A DNA stretch of 27,206 nucleotides from Alphaproteobacteria bacterium (GTDB lineage Bacteria; Pseudomonadota; Alphaproteobacteria; Rhodospirillales; Rhodospirillaceae). The translations under genes and the position numbers were made by a program. Under the pieces are notes generated by a model, which worked only from the letters and a program-made list of their open reading frames with translations, made no database searches and was not told the origin of the DNA. The stretch lies in assembly GCA_015228695.1 (NCBI GenBank), contig JADGDA010000003.1:1-27206 (forward strand), in the 5' to 3' direction. This document shows, one piece after another, positions 6,439-14,393 of the stretch. Positions within the stretch are counted from its first letter, which is position 1. Every line of letters begins with the position of its first letter.

Positions 6439-8213
6439 CCCGGCCGGTGAACCCCGCCGATCCCATTCAACTGGCCGATCGCGTCTGGTGGGTCGGGCAT
6501 TACCTGGATGGCGATCCCTTCCAGTGCCATGTGTATCTGATCGAAAACGGCGACCGGTCCGTGCTGATCGATCCGGGCTCGCCCCTGACCTTTCCCCATA
6601 CCCTGAAGAAGATCGAACGGATCGTTCCCTTCGCACACATCCGCACCTTCATCTGCCACCACCCGGACCCGGATATCGTCGCCGCCCTGCCCGCCATCGA
6701 TGGGATGATCACCCGCGACGACGCGGTGGTGGTCACCCACTGGCGCGGCGAGGCCCTGATGCGCCACTATGGGCTTGAACGGCTCCGGTTCTGGCTGATC
6801 GACGCCCACGACTGGCATCTTGACATCGGCGGACGCGATCTTCGCTTCGTCTTCACCCCCTACGCCCACTTCCCCGGCGCGTTCTGCACCTTCGACCCGA
6901 CTTCGGGAACGTTGTTCTCCAGCGATCTGTTCGGGGGGTTCACCAAGAGCTTTTCCCTGTTCGCCAAGGATGAAAGCTACTTCGAGGACATGCGGCCGTT
7001 CCACGAGCACTACATGCCCAGCCGGGACATCCTGAGCAACGCCCTGCTCAAGATGGAACAACTCCCGATCGAACGGATCGCTCCCCAGCATGGGTCCGTC
7101 ATCGAGGGTCCCCTGGTCGATTTCGTCATCCGCAAGCTCCAGACTCTCGATTGCGGGCTTTACCTCCTGGCCCGAGGCAATACCGACATTCAACGTCTGT
7201 CGTTGCTCAACCGGGTTTTGCACCAGATCACGCAAACCATGGTGATCTATCGCGAATTCCGGGATGTGGCGACCGCGCTGGCCTCCATCGCCCGCTCGCT
7301 CCTGCCGGTGGAGGCGCTGGAGTTCCACGCCGTCGTGGGGGACAAGCAGGTCCTCTATCTGGCGCCGGAAAACCGCTATCGCGGCACCCTGGAGGAGCCG
7401 ACCGGACGGATCGCCGAGGTCCTCGGGCTGGACCGCCTGTCCTGGCTCGAACAGCGGGGGGCCTGGTTCCAGAGGACGACGACCCTGGTCACCGTGGAGG
7501 GAAAGACGACGGAGTGGCCCGCCCTGATCATCCCCCTGTTCTCCCCCGACCAGGGACATGTCAAGGCCATCGCCGTTCTGCGCCTGTTCGAGACCTTGCC
7601 GGAAGACTCGGTGGTGGATGAGATCGTGGACCAGATTTGCGTCCCGCTCCAGGTCGCGGTGGAGCGGGAAACCATTCTCCGCTCACTCGACATGGAGCGG
7701 GAGCGTTTCTACGAGCGCTCCGTGCGCGACACCCTGACCGGGATGTATACGCGCATCTACATGCAGGACACGATGCAGAGGCTGTTCGGTCTCCAGGATC
7801 GCGACGGAGTGGCGGCGGTGGGAGTCCTGATGCTGGATATCGACCACTTCAAGAGCGTCAACGACACCTACGGCCACAACCAGGGGGACATCGTCCTGAA
7901 GACCGTCGCCGCGACGGTCATGAAGGTCGTGCGCGACGGAGACATCCCGGTCCGGCTCGGCGGGGAGGAATTCGCCGTCTTCACCATGGGCCGGACGGCC
8001 GAGGGCATTTCCATCCTGGCCAAGCGTCTGGGAACGGCGATCCGGGCGCTGACCTTCGAGGGACCCTTGAGCGAACGGCGCATCACCGTCAGCGGAGGCA
8101 TCGCCGTGCGCCATGCCGGCGAGAGCCTGACCGATTTCCTGGAACGGGCCGACGTCGCCCTCTACGCGGCCAAGAACGACGGCCGCGACCGGGTCCACAT
8201 CGCCCAGGAATGA
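6435..8213 (+). CDS. Diguanylate cyclase with N-terminal flavodiiron/ODP-like MBL domain
   Basis: The protein has 592 residues and three parts. Residues about 12-235 form a metallo-beta-lactamase fold of the flavodiiron type, with HPDPD (76-80) in place of HxExD, H145 in YAHFPG, D164 in FSSDLFGG and H219 in APQHG. A complete diiron ligand set is therefore predicted. No flavodoxin domain follows. Residues about 255-415 look like a GAF-type module, and a short helix leads into a GGDEF domain (about 430-590). The active site is GGEEF (509-513), LDIDHFK is present, and an inhibitory RxxD site (R500-D503) lies five residues upstream. It should make c-di-GMP from GTP, probably in response to O2, NO or redox. 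No transmembrane segment is evident. The start is TTG overlapping the receiver stop; GTG 6447 is an alternative. Confidence 0.92.
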   Translation: MTRPVNPADPIQLADRVWWVGHYLDGDPFQCHVYLIENGDRSVLIDPGSPLTFPHTLKKIERIVPFAHIRTFICHHPDPDIVAALPAIDGMITRDDAVVVTHWRGEALMRHYGLERLRFWLIDAHDWHLDIGGRDLRFVFTPYAHFPGAFCTFDPTSGTLFSSDLFGGFTKSFSLFAKDESYFEDMRPFHEHYMPSRDILSNALLKMEQLPIERIAPQHGSVIEGPLVDFVIRKLQTLDCGLYLLARGNTDIQRLSLLNRVLHQITQTMVIYREFRDVATALASIARSLLPVEALEFHAVVGDKQVLYLAPENRYRGTLEEPTGRIAEVLGLDRLSWLEQRGAWFQRTTTLVTVEGKTTEWPALIIPLFSPDQGHVKAIAVLRLFETLPEDSVVDEIVDQICVPLQVAVERETILRSLDMERERFYERSVRDTLTGMYTRIYMQDTMQRLFGLQDRDGVAAVGVLMLDIDHFKSVNDTYGHNQGDIVLKTVAATVMKVVRDGDIPVRLGGEEFAVFTMGRTAEGISILAKRLGTAIRALTFEGPLSERRITVSGGIAVRHAGESLTDFLERADVALYAAKNDGRDRVHIAQE

Positions 8214-8231
8214 CCGCGCCCAGGAATGACC
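8201..8231 (+). repeat. Tandem 15-bp repeat across the GGDEF gene stop
   Basis: CGCCCAGGAATGACC occurs at 8201-8215 and is repeated exactly at 8217-8231. The first copy holds the stop codon of the diguanylate cyclase gene. It looks like a local slippage duplication. Confidence 0.75.
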
Positions 8232-8233
8232 CG

Positions 8234-8251
8234 CAGGGGGATTATCCCCTG
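8234..8251. terminator. Short hairpin between convergent genes
   Basis: CAGGGG and CCCCTG form a six-base-pair stem around GATTAT, and the loop contains the ilvE stop codon. It lies between the convergent cyclase and ilvE genes. There is no T-run, so termination is only plausible. Confidence 0.35.
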
Positions 8252-9114
8252 ACCAGGGCGTCGTAGTCGGCAATCAGGGCCTGGGTGATCGCGCCGGGTC
8301 TGAAGGAACAGGGGCCGATTTCGCGCACCGGGGTGACTTCCGCGGCGGTTCCGGTCAGGAACACTTCCTGGGCCTTGACCATTTCCTCGGGCATGATCGC
8401 CCGTTCGACCACGTTCAGGCCGCGCTTGAGCGCCAGCCCGATGACCGTGCGGCGGGTGATCCCATCCAGGAAGCAGTCGGGGGTCGGCGTGTGCAGGACC
8501 CCGTCGATGGCGAAGAAGATGTTGGCCCCCGTCGCTTCGGCGACCTGTCCGCGCCAGTCGAGCATGAGCGCGTCCTCGAACCCCTCGTTCTCGGCCTTGT
8601 GCTTGCTCATGGTGCAGATCATGTAGAGGCCGGCCGCCTTGGCCTGGGTGGGCGCGGTCTTGGGGTGCGGGCGCTGCCACTCGGAAATCCGCAGCCGGAT
8701 GCCCGCCATCCGCGCCTCGGGCGAAAAATACGACGGCCAGCTCCAGCAGGCGATGGCCAGATGAATCCTGTTGTTCTGGGCGGCGACCCCCATCATCTCG
8801 CTGCCGCGCCACGCCACCGGGCGCACGTAGCCCTCGGTGATCCCGTTGGCGTCGAGCACCTCCCGGGTCGCCCGGTCGATCTCGTCGGCCCCATGGGGAA
8901 TCTTGAAGCCCAGAATGTCCGCCGAGGCGAGCAGCCGTTCCGTGTGTTCCCGCAGTTTGAAGACGTTCCCCCCGTAGACCCTCTCCCCCTCGAAAACGCA
9001 CGAGGCGTAATGCAGGCCGTGGGAAAGAACGTGCAGATTGGCGGTGCGCCAGGGAACCAGGGCTCCGTCGTACCAGATGAAGCCGTCGCGGTCGTCGAAC
9101 GGAAGAGTCGCCAT
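8242..9114 (-). CDS. ilvE: Branched-chain amino acid aminotransferase
   Basis: This PLP-dependent class IV aminotransferase catalyses the last step of leucine, isoleucine and valine synthesis and the first step of their breakdown. The 290-residue length is typical. The Schiff-base lysine is K159 in QAKAAGLYM, and E193 in VAEATGANIF and LDGITRRTV (216-224) are the usual PLP-contacting motifs. The N-terminal SHGLHYASCVFEG segment also fits. A D-amino acid aminotransferase or 4-amino-4-deoxychorismate lyase is less likely because the length and the LDGITR motif match IlvE. It is read away from a MarR-type gene across about 76 bases, an arrangement that recurs in alphaproteobacteria. Confidence 0.95.
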   Translation of the reverse strand: MATLPFDDRDGFIWYDGALVPWRTANLHVLSHGLHYASCVFEGERVYGGNVFKLREHTERLLASADILGFKIPHGADEIDRATREVLDANGITEGYVRPVAWRGSEMMGVAAQNNRIHLAIACWSWPSYFSPEARMAGIRLRISEWQRPHPKTAPTQAKAAGLYMICTMSKHKAENEGFEDALMLDWRGQVAEATGANIFFAIDGVLHTPTPDCFLDGITRRTVIGLALKRGLNVVERAIMPEEMVKAQEVFLTGTAAEVTPVREIGPCSFRPGAITQALIADYDALVRG

Positions 9115-9190
9115 GGAAATCGGGCTCCGTGGGAGAGTTTCGGCAAAGTTTCCTTGCCTTGCCTACCATCCTTGGGGCATATAAGTCAAC
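9115..9190. promoter_or_regulatory. Divergent promoter region between ilvE and the MarR gene
   Basis: These 76 bases must carry the starts of both transcripts. On the minus strand TTGACT (9189-9184) is a possible -35 for ilvE, but its -10 is weak. On the plus strand TATAAG (9180-9185) lies six bases before the MarR start; if it is a -10, that transcript would be nearly leaderless, and no Shine-Dalgarno is visible. The region is also a likely operator for the MarR protein, although no clear palindrome was found. Confidence 0.35.
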
Positions 9191-9685
9191 ATGACTGCCA
9201 TAAAATCGACGCCATGCCCGGGTGAGCCGACGGACGAAGACCTGCGACAGGGGATCGAGTTGCTGTTTTTCGCCTACCGGGATTTCACCGCCGAGGCGGA
9301 TGCGATCCTGGCCGCGTATGACTTCGGGCGCGCCCACCACCGGGTGATCTATTTCGTCGGCCGCCATCCGCTGATCAGCGTCAGCGAGCTTCTGGCCATC
9401 CTGCGCATCACCAAACAGAGCCTGTCGCGGGTGCTGGGCCAGTTGCTGCGCGAGGGCTTCATCGTCCAGCGCCCCGGCCCCCGCGACCGCCGCCGCCGCC
9501 TGCTGGAACTGACCGAAAAAGGGACCGCGCTGGAAGACCGTCTGACCAAGCGCCAGGCCCGCCGGATCGCCGCCGCCTATCGGAGCGCCGGTCCCCTGGC
9601 CGTGAGCGGCCACCGCGAGGTGCTCCTGGGCCTGATCGACGAGCCCGACCGGAGCCGCTTCCCTGCCGGCCGGAGTTCCCCATGA
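9191..9685 (+). CDS. MarR-family transcriptional regulator (PetP-like)
   Basis: The 164-residue protein has a winged helix-turn-helix, with LISVSELLAILRITKQSLSRVLGQLLREGFI as recognition region and the basic wing RPGPRDRRRRLLELT. This is the MarR pattern, dimerising through the flanking helices. The stop overlaps the ATG of the following OmpR-type regulator (ATGA), so the two are co-translated. In Rhodobacter capsulatus a MarR-type gene (petP) is paired with an OmpR-type gene (petR) needed for cytochrome bc1 and respiratory growth. The pairing here suggests orthology, but I cannot prove it. No ligand is evident. Divergence from ilvE makes control of ilvE or of its own operon possible. Confidence 0.9.
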   Translation: MTAIKSTPCPGEPTDEDLRQGIELLFFAYRDFTAEADAILAAYDFGRAHHRVIYFVGRHPLISVSELLAILRITKQSLSRVLGQLLREGFIVQRPGPRDRRRRLLELTEKGTALEDRLTKRQARRIAAAYRSAGPLAVSGHREVLLGLIDEPDRSRFPAGRSSP

Positions 9686-10365
9686 CCGACGCGCCCCATA
9701 TTCTGGTGGTGGACGACGATACCCGTCTCCGCGATCTTCTGCGCAAGTTCCTGAGCGACAACGGCTTCACCGTCACCACCGCCGCCGACGCCGCCGAGGC
9801 GCGCCAGCGGCTCGGCTCCTTCGAATTCGACCTGATCATCCTCGACGTCATGATGCCGGGGGAGAACGGTTTCGACCTGACCCGTTCCTTGCGTCAGGAC
9901 AACGACGTGGCGATTCTGCTGCTGACCGCCATGGACACGCAGGAAAACCGCATCGAGGGCCTGGAACGCGGCGCCGACGACTATCTTTCCAAGCCGTTCG
10001 AGCCGAGGGAGCTTCTGCTCCGGGTCAACAACATCCTCCGCCGTCTGCCCAAACGCCCGTCCGACCCCCATACCGAGCTTCATTTCGGGGATTGCGTCTA
10101 TGACGTTCTGCGTGGGGAGCTTTTCCGTGGATCGGTGCCAATCCATCTGACCTCGGGCGAGGCCGCCCTGCTCAAGATCTTCGCCTCCCGGCCCGGCAAG
10201 ACCTTCAGCCGGGAGGACCTCTGCGCCCAGGCCGGAGCGGACATCAATCTGCGGACCGTGGATGTCCAGATCACCCGACTGCGCAAGAAGATCGAGGACG
10301 ATCCCAGCCTGCCCCGCCACCTCCAGACGGTGCGCGGACGCGGCTATCTCCTGCGCATCGATTGA
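9682..10365 (+). CDS. OmpR-family response regulator (PetR-like)
   Basis: The 227-residue protein joins a receiver domain to a C-terminal winged-helix DNA-binding domain. The receiver has D11-D13, phosphoacceptor D55 (ILDVMMPG), T82 and K104 (SKPF). The output domain ends in the typical RTVDVQITRLRKKIE and VRGRGYLLRI motifs. It is coupled to the MarR gene before it and to a histidine kinase that starts four bases after its stop, so the kinase is its probable partner. The MarR/OmpR pair recalls PetP/PetR of Rhodobacter capsulatus, which suggests control of respiratory genes. An OmpR/EnvZ-like envelope role is also possible. Confidence 0.94.
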   Translation: MTDAPHILVVDDDTRLRDLLRKFLSDNGFTVTTAADAAEARQRLGSFEFDLIILDVMMPGENGFDLTRSLRQDNDVAILLLTAMDTQENRIEGLERGADDYLSKPFEPRELLLRVNNILRRLPKRPSDPHTELHFGDCVYDVLRGELFRGSVPIHLTSGEAALLKIFASRPGKTFSREDLCAQAGADINLRTVDVQITRLRKKIEDDPSLPRHLQTVRGRGYLLRID

Positions 10366-10369
10366 GAGC

Positions 10370-11695
10370 GTGGGCACCCCGGTCATCCTGAAACAACTGG
10401 TTCCGAGCAGTCTGCTCGGCCGTTCCCTCCTGATCATGATCGTGCCGCTGATCCTGATGCAGGTGGTGTCGATGGTGGTGTTCTACGACCGTCACTGGAC
10501 GACGGTGGCCCGCCAACTCGCCGCCGGCGTGGCGGGGGACATCGACGCGGTCATCGAGTTCCACCGCCGCCACCCCGACCCGAGAGAACGCGAATGGCTG
10601 TCCGGGATGGCCCAGCGGTCGATGCTGATGAGCGTGCGCCTCGACGAAGCCGCCATCCTGCCCGGCACGGCCCGCGACGATACGGGCGACAGTCTGGCCG
10701 CCACCGCCTTGGGAAAGGCTCTGCGGGAGAGAATCAAGCGGCCCTTCCGCATCGATACGACCAGCTATAAGCGCCGCATCCACATCATGGTTCAATTGTC
10801 CGAGGGCGTCCTTCACATCGACACCCCGCACAAGCGCCTGTTCACCTCGACAACTTACATTTTCGTCCTCTGGATGGTCGGATCGTCGATGATTCTGTTC
10901 GGGGTGGCCACCGTGTTCATGCGCAATCAGGTGCGTCCGATCCGCCGTCTCGCCGCCGCGACCAACAGCTTCGGCAAGGGCCACGACGTCCCGTTCTTCA
11001 AACCCGAGGGGGCCGCCGAGGTGCGTCAGGCGGGCCAGGCCTTCAATCTGATGCGGGAACGTATCCGGCGTCAGATCGACCAGCGGACCGAGATGCTGGC
11101 CGGAGTCTCCCACGACCTGCGCACCCCCTTGACCCGGATGAAGCTGCAACTCGCCATGATCGGGGATGTCGAGGGCGTGAAGGAACTGAACGAGGACGTG
11201 GACGAGATGGAGCGGATGGTCGACGGCTACCTCTCCTTTGCCCGGGGGGAAGGCACGGAGGCGGTGCGTCCGGCCAACCTGACCCGGATCCTGGGGGACG
11301 TGGTCGGGCGTTTCCGCCGCAACGCCGGGTCCGTCGATCTGCATGTGGAAAGCTCCATCATCGCTCCCCTACGCCCGAACGCCATCGAGCGTTGCCTCAC
11401 CAACCTGATCGGCAACGCCGTCCGCTATGCCGACCACGTGTCCGTCCGCGCCGGACAGAGGGACGATGCGGTTGAAATCTTCGTGGACGACGACGGCCCC
11501 GGAATTCCCCCGGAGAAGCGTCAAGAGGTCTTCCGCGCCTTTTACCGCATCGAGGGCTCGCGCAACCCGGCGACCGGGGGAATCGGGCTCGGCCTGACCA
11601 TCGCCCTCGACGTGGCGCGCAGCCACGGGGGGGACATTTTCCTGGAGGACAGCCCCCTCGGCGGGCTGCGGGTCCGGCTCCGCCTGCCCCTTTGA
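10370..11695 (+). CDS. EnvZ-like sensor histidine kinase
   Basis: This 441-residue inner-membrane kinase has a first transmembrane helix at about 18-39, a periplasmic sensor loop of some 120 residues, and a second helix at about 162-184. HAMP follows, then the dimerisation domain with H248 in GVSHDLRTPLTRMK. The ATPase domain has the N-box NLIGNAVRYA (about 345-354), DDDGPGIP and GGIGLGL. All catalytic residues are present. The GTG at 10370, four bases after the regulator stop, was chosen because it gives the family-like N-terminus; the open frame extends upstream but overlaps the regulator. The ligand is unknown. A C-run/G-run hairpin (11746-11764) lies downstream and may end the transcript. 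Confidence 0.94.
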   Translation: MGTPVILKQLVPSSLLGRSLLIMIVPLILMQVVSMVVFYDRHWTTVARQLAAGVAGDIDAVIEFHRRHPDPREREWLSGMAQRSMLMSVRLDEAAILPGTARDDTGDSLAATALGKALRERIKRPFRIDTTSYKRRIHIMVQLSEGVLHIDTPHKRLFTSTTYIFVLWMVGSSMILFGVATVFMRNQVRPIRRLAAATNSFGKGHDVPFFKPEGAAEVRQAGQAFNLMRERIRRQIDQRTEMLAGVSHDLRTPLTRMKLQLAMIGDVEGVKELNEDVDEMERMVDGYLSFARGEGTEAVRPANLTRILGDVVGRFRRNAGSVDLHVESSIIAPLRPNAIERCLTNLIGNAVRYADHVSVRAGQRDDAVEIFVDDDGPGIPPEKRQEVFRAFYRIEGSRNPATGGIGLGLTIALDVARSHGGDIFLEDSPLGGLRVRLRLPL

Positions 11696-11745
11696 TTCCC
11701 GGTGTCCGGACGGCTATGCTTGTCGGGAGGATTTGGTGTAGTCTC

Positions 11746-11764
11746 CCCCCCGTTCCCCGGGGGG
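11746..11764 (+). terminator. GC hairpin after the histidine kinase
   Basis: Six C (11746-11751) can pair with six G (11759-11764) around a seven-base loop, 50 bases after the kinase stop and before ubiT. It has no T-run. It could reduce read-through, or it could be incidental in this GC-rich spacer. Confidence 0.25.
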
Positions 11765-11803
11765 CGCCCGCTCCCCGGAGTTCGTTCGTTTCCCGGAGGG
11801 ACC

Positions 11804-12469
11804 ATGAAGCCCGATTCGCCGATGACGCCGCCCCTTTCGCCGACCCTCCTGGCGGGCATGGCGCTCCGGCCCCTGCCCCTCGCCCCCCTGCGCCCGATTC
11901 TGGCGCTGGTCATGGCCGCCGTCGTCAAGCGTCACCCGCGCATGTTCGATCCGCTGCGGGACTTCGGCGACCCGGTGTTCGTGATCGATCCGGTGGACCT
12001 TCCGTTCGTGTTCGTGTTGCGGCCGGCGGCCCAGCCGGTCGGGCTGCGCGCCGAGCGCACCGCCGAGGGGATCGCCGCGACCGCCACCATCCGCGGCCCC
12101 CTGCCGGTGCTGCTGGACCTGCTGGAAGGCCGGATCGACGGCGACGCCATGTTCTTTTCCCGCGAGCTGACCATTTCGGGCGACACCGAGGCCGTGCTGG
12201 CGCTGCGCAACTCGGTGGACGGGGCCGGCGTCGAATTGGTGCCCGAGTTGTTGTCCTTCCTGGGACCCCTGGCCGTTCCGGCGGGCAAGGCGGTCGATCT
12301 GGCGGCGCGGGTCGCCCGCCGCTTCGACGATGATCTGCAACTCCTGACCGACGCACTGACCGGTCCCGGCCTGCGCCGGGTGGAGGCCCAGGCCGCCCGC
12401 ATCCGGGCCCTGGAGGAACGGATCGCCAAACTCGAAAAACGCGCCAAGGGAAAGGTCTCCCCGACATGA
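11804..12469 (+). CDS. ubiT: Anaerobic ubiquinone biosynthesis accessory factor UbiT (SCP2 domain)
   Basis: UbiT is a sterol-carrier-protein-2-type lipid-binding protein that works with UbiU and UbiV in O2-independent ubiquinone synthesis, probably by holding polyprenyl intermediates. The 221-residue protein has an N-terminal hydrophobic region, a central SCP2 fold with the GPLPVLLDLLEGRIDGDAMFFSRELTISGD-type strand-helix region and a downstream helix. It ends in a charged coiled-coil-like stretch (about 195-215). ATG 11804 follows a good Shine-Dalgarno (CGGAGGG); an in-frame start 102 bases upstream has no support. Its stop overlaps the ubiU start (ATGA), and that context makes the call much firmer than the domain alone. 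Confidence 0.9.
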   Translation: MKPDSPMTPPLSPTLLAGMALRPLPLAPLRPILALVMAAVVKRHPRMFDPLRDFGDPVFVIDPVDLPFVFVLRPAAQPVGLRAERTAEGIAATATIRGPLPVLLDLLEGRIDGDAMFFSRELTISGDTEAVLALRNSVDGAGVELVPELLSFLGPLAVPAGKAVDLAARVARRFDDDLQLLTDALTGPGLRRVEAQAARIRALEERIAKLEKRAKGKVSPT

Positions 12470-13473
12470 ACGCAACCCCTTCCTCCAAAGCCATGGAGCT
12501 GGTCTGCCCGGCGGGCACTCCGGCGGCCCTGCGCGCGGCCGTGGACGCGGGAGCCGACGCCGTCTATCTGGGCTTTCGCGACGCCACCAACGCCCGCAAC
12601 TTTCCCGGCCTCAACTTTTCCCGGGAAGACCTGAAAGAAGGGCTGGCCTATGCCCACGGCAAGGGGACGAAGGTCTTCGTCGCCATCAACACGTTTCCCG
12701 CCGCCGGGGAACCGGGACCGTGGCATGGCGCCGTGGACGACGCGGCGATGCTGGGCGCGGACGCGGTGATTCTCGCCGATATCGGCCTGATCGACTATGC
12801 CGCCCGCAAGCATCCCGACCTGCGCCGCCATCTGTCGGTGCAGGCGTCGGCGTCGAGCATCGAGGCGATCGCTTTTTACGTCCGCGAGTTCGGCATCCGC
12901 CGCGCGGTGTTGCCCCGCGTGCTGACCGTGGCCGAAATCGCCGCCATCAACGCGGCCGCTCCCGTCGAGACCGAGGTCTTCGCCTTCGGAGGCCTGTGCG
13001 TCATGGCCGAGGGGCGTTGCTCGCTGTCGTCCTACGTCACCGGCCAGTCGCCCAATATCTGCGGAGTGTGCTCGCCGGCCAGCCACGTCCGTTACGAGGA
13101 GGACGGAGACACGATGGTGTCGCGTCTGGGGGGGATCACCATCAACACTTTCGACCGGGACGAGCCGGCCGGCTACCCCACCCTGTGCAAGGGACGCTTC
13201 GTCGCCAACGGCGAAACCGGATACCTGTTCGAGGAGCCGACCAGCCTCAACACCCTCCAGATTCTCCCCGACCTGATGAAGGCCGGGGTCACGGCCCTGA
13301 AGATCGAGGGGCGGCAACGGGGGCGGGCCTATGTCGCCCAGGTGGTATCGGAATTCCGCAAGGCGGTGGATGCCGCCGCGCGCGGGCAGACCGTGGCCGC
13401 CGCCGTCGGGCTCGACGCCGTCACCGAGGGTGGCCGCCAGACCGCCGGAGCATACCGCAAGAGCTGGCATTGA
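12466..13473 (+). CDS. ubiU: O2-independent ubiquinone hydroxylation protein UbiU
   Basis: UbiU is a U32-family (peptidase-like) iron-sulfur protein. With UbiV it forms the complex that hydroxylates ubiquinone precursors without O2. The 335-residue protein begins with the U32 motif LVCPAGTPAALRAAVDAGAD. Cysteines C178, C185, C202 and C241 have the spacing 7, 17 and 39 of the four [4Fe-4S] ligands in E. coli UbiU, inside LCVMAEGRC, GVCSPA and PTLCKGR. EEPTSLNTLQILP and KIEGRQR are also conserved. An extra cysteine, C199, lies near the cluster. The gene overlaps ubiT, and ubiV follows after a 14-base gap. Confidence 0.96.
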   Translation: MNATPSSKAMELVCPAGTPAALRAAVDAGADAVYLGFRDATNARNFPGLNFSREDLKEGLAYAHGKGTKVFVAINTFPAAGEPGPWHGAVDDAAMLGADAVILADIGLIDYAARKHPDLRRHLSVQASASSIEAIAFYVREFGIRRAVLPRVLTVAEIAAINAAAPVETEVFAFGGLCVMAEGRCSLSSYVTGQSPNICGVCSPASHVRYEEDGDTMVSRLGGITINTFDRDEPAGYPTLCKGRFVANGETGYLFEEPTSLNTLQILPDLMKAGVTALKIEGRQRGRAYVAQVVSEFRKAVDAAARGQTVAAAVGLDAVTEGGRQTAGAYRKSWH

Positions 13474-13487
13474 CGGGAGACCCGCCC

Positions 13488-14393
13488 ATGGGAGGCGTTC
13501 GACTGACGCTGGGACCGCTGCTGTTCAACTGGGCGGCGGACAAGCGCCGCGATTTTTATTTCCGCATCGCCGACGAAGCGCCGGTGGACACGGTCTGCCT
13601 GGGCGAGGTGGTCTGCTCGAAGCGGGCCTCGGTCATGGAGCCCGACCTGCCCGAAATCGTCGAGCGGCTGGAGGCCGCAGGCAAGGAGGTCGTCCATTCT
13701 ACCCTTGCCCTCGTTCTGAGCGGCGCGGAAATGGAGCAGATTCGCGGCCTCGCCCAGGAGCCCGGCTTTCTGGTCGAGGCCAACGACGTCTCCACGGCGG
13801 CCCTCCTGCGCGGGCGGCCCCATGTCATCGGGCCTTACGTCAACGTCTACAACGAAGGCACCCTCGCCTATCTGGCGCGCCAGGGCGCGGCGCGGGTGTG
13901 CCTGCCGGTCGAACTGTCGGCCTCGGCCATCGGCGTCCTGGCGGGCGCGGGGCTGGCGGAAATCGAGGTGATGGCTTTCGGGCGGGCGCCCCTGGCCATT
14001 TCGGCCCGCTGCTACCATGCCCGCGCCCACGGACTGCACAAGGATGGCTGCCAGTACGTGTGCGACCGGGACCCGGACGGCATGGCGGTCGAGTCCCTGA
14101 CCGGGCAGGAATTCCTGGCCGTCAACGGTCTGCAAACCCTGTCCCATTCCTACGTCAATCTGGCGGGAGAGGTCGCTTCGTTGCTGAAGATGGGGGTGAG
14201 GGGGCTTCGCCTGTCTCCCCACGACCTCGACATGGTCGCCGTCGCCGGCGTTTTCCGGGCCCTGGCCGAGGGGACCCTGGAGGCGGGCGCCGCGTTCGAG
14301 CGTCTTGGAACCCTGGCCGACGACGCCCCCTTCTCCAATGGATTTCTTCATGGGGTGGAAGGCCTGCGTCTGGTGGAGGGGCACCTGGAATAG
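13488..14393 (+). CDS. ubiV: O2-independent ubiquinone hydroxylation protein UbiV
   Basis: UbiV is the U32-family partner of UbiU and also binds a [4Fe-4S] cluster. The 301-residue protein keeps C37 in the N-terminal DTVCLGEVVCSKR stretch and C175, C188 and C192 in ARCYHARAHGLHKDGCQYVC. The 13 and 4 spacing of the last three is that of the E. coli protein. C43 is a further nearby cysteine, so which N-terminal cysteine is the ligand is open (C37 fits the spacing better). ATG 13488 was chosen; the longer open frame upstream is a shadow over ubiU. The stop lies in a short tandem duplication. The set supports ubiquinone synthesis under anoxia, and oxygen control is likely although no FNR-type site was seen. 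Confidence 0.95.
   Translation: MGGVRLTLGPLLFNWAADKRRDFYFRIADEAPVDTVCLGEVVCSKRASVMEPDLPEIVERLEAAGKEVVHSTLALVLSGAEMEQIRGLAQEPGFLVEANDVSTAALLRGRPHVIGPYVNVYNEGTLAYLARQGAARVCLPVELSASAIGVLAGAGLAEIEVMAFGRAPLAISARCYHARAHGLHKDGCQYVCDRDPDGMAVESLTGQEFLAVNGLQTLSHSYVNLAGEVASLLKMGVRGLRLSPHDLDMVAVAGVFRALAEGTLEAGAAFERLGTLADDAPFSNGFLHGVEGLRLVEGHLE

Noticed and set aside
8660..9613. Long minus-strand frames across ilvE and the MarR gene
   Set aside because: They overlap conserved genes in other frames and have no recognisable domain.
12720..13487. Long frame making a 557-residue UbiV
   Set aside because: The extra part lies out of frame inside ubiU and is an Arg/Gly-rich shadow typical of GC-rich DNA.
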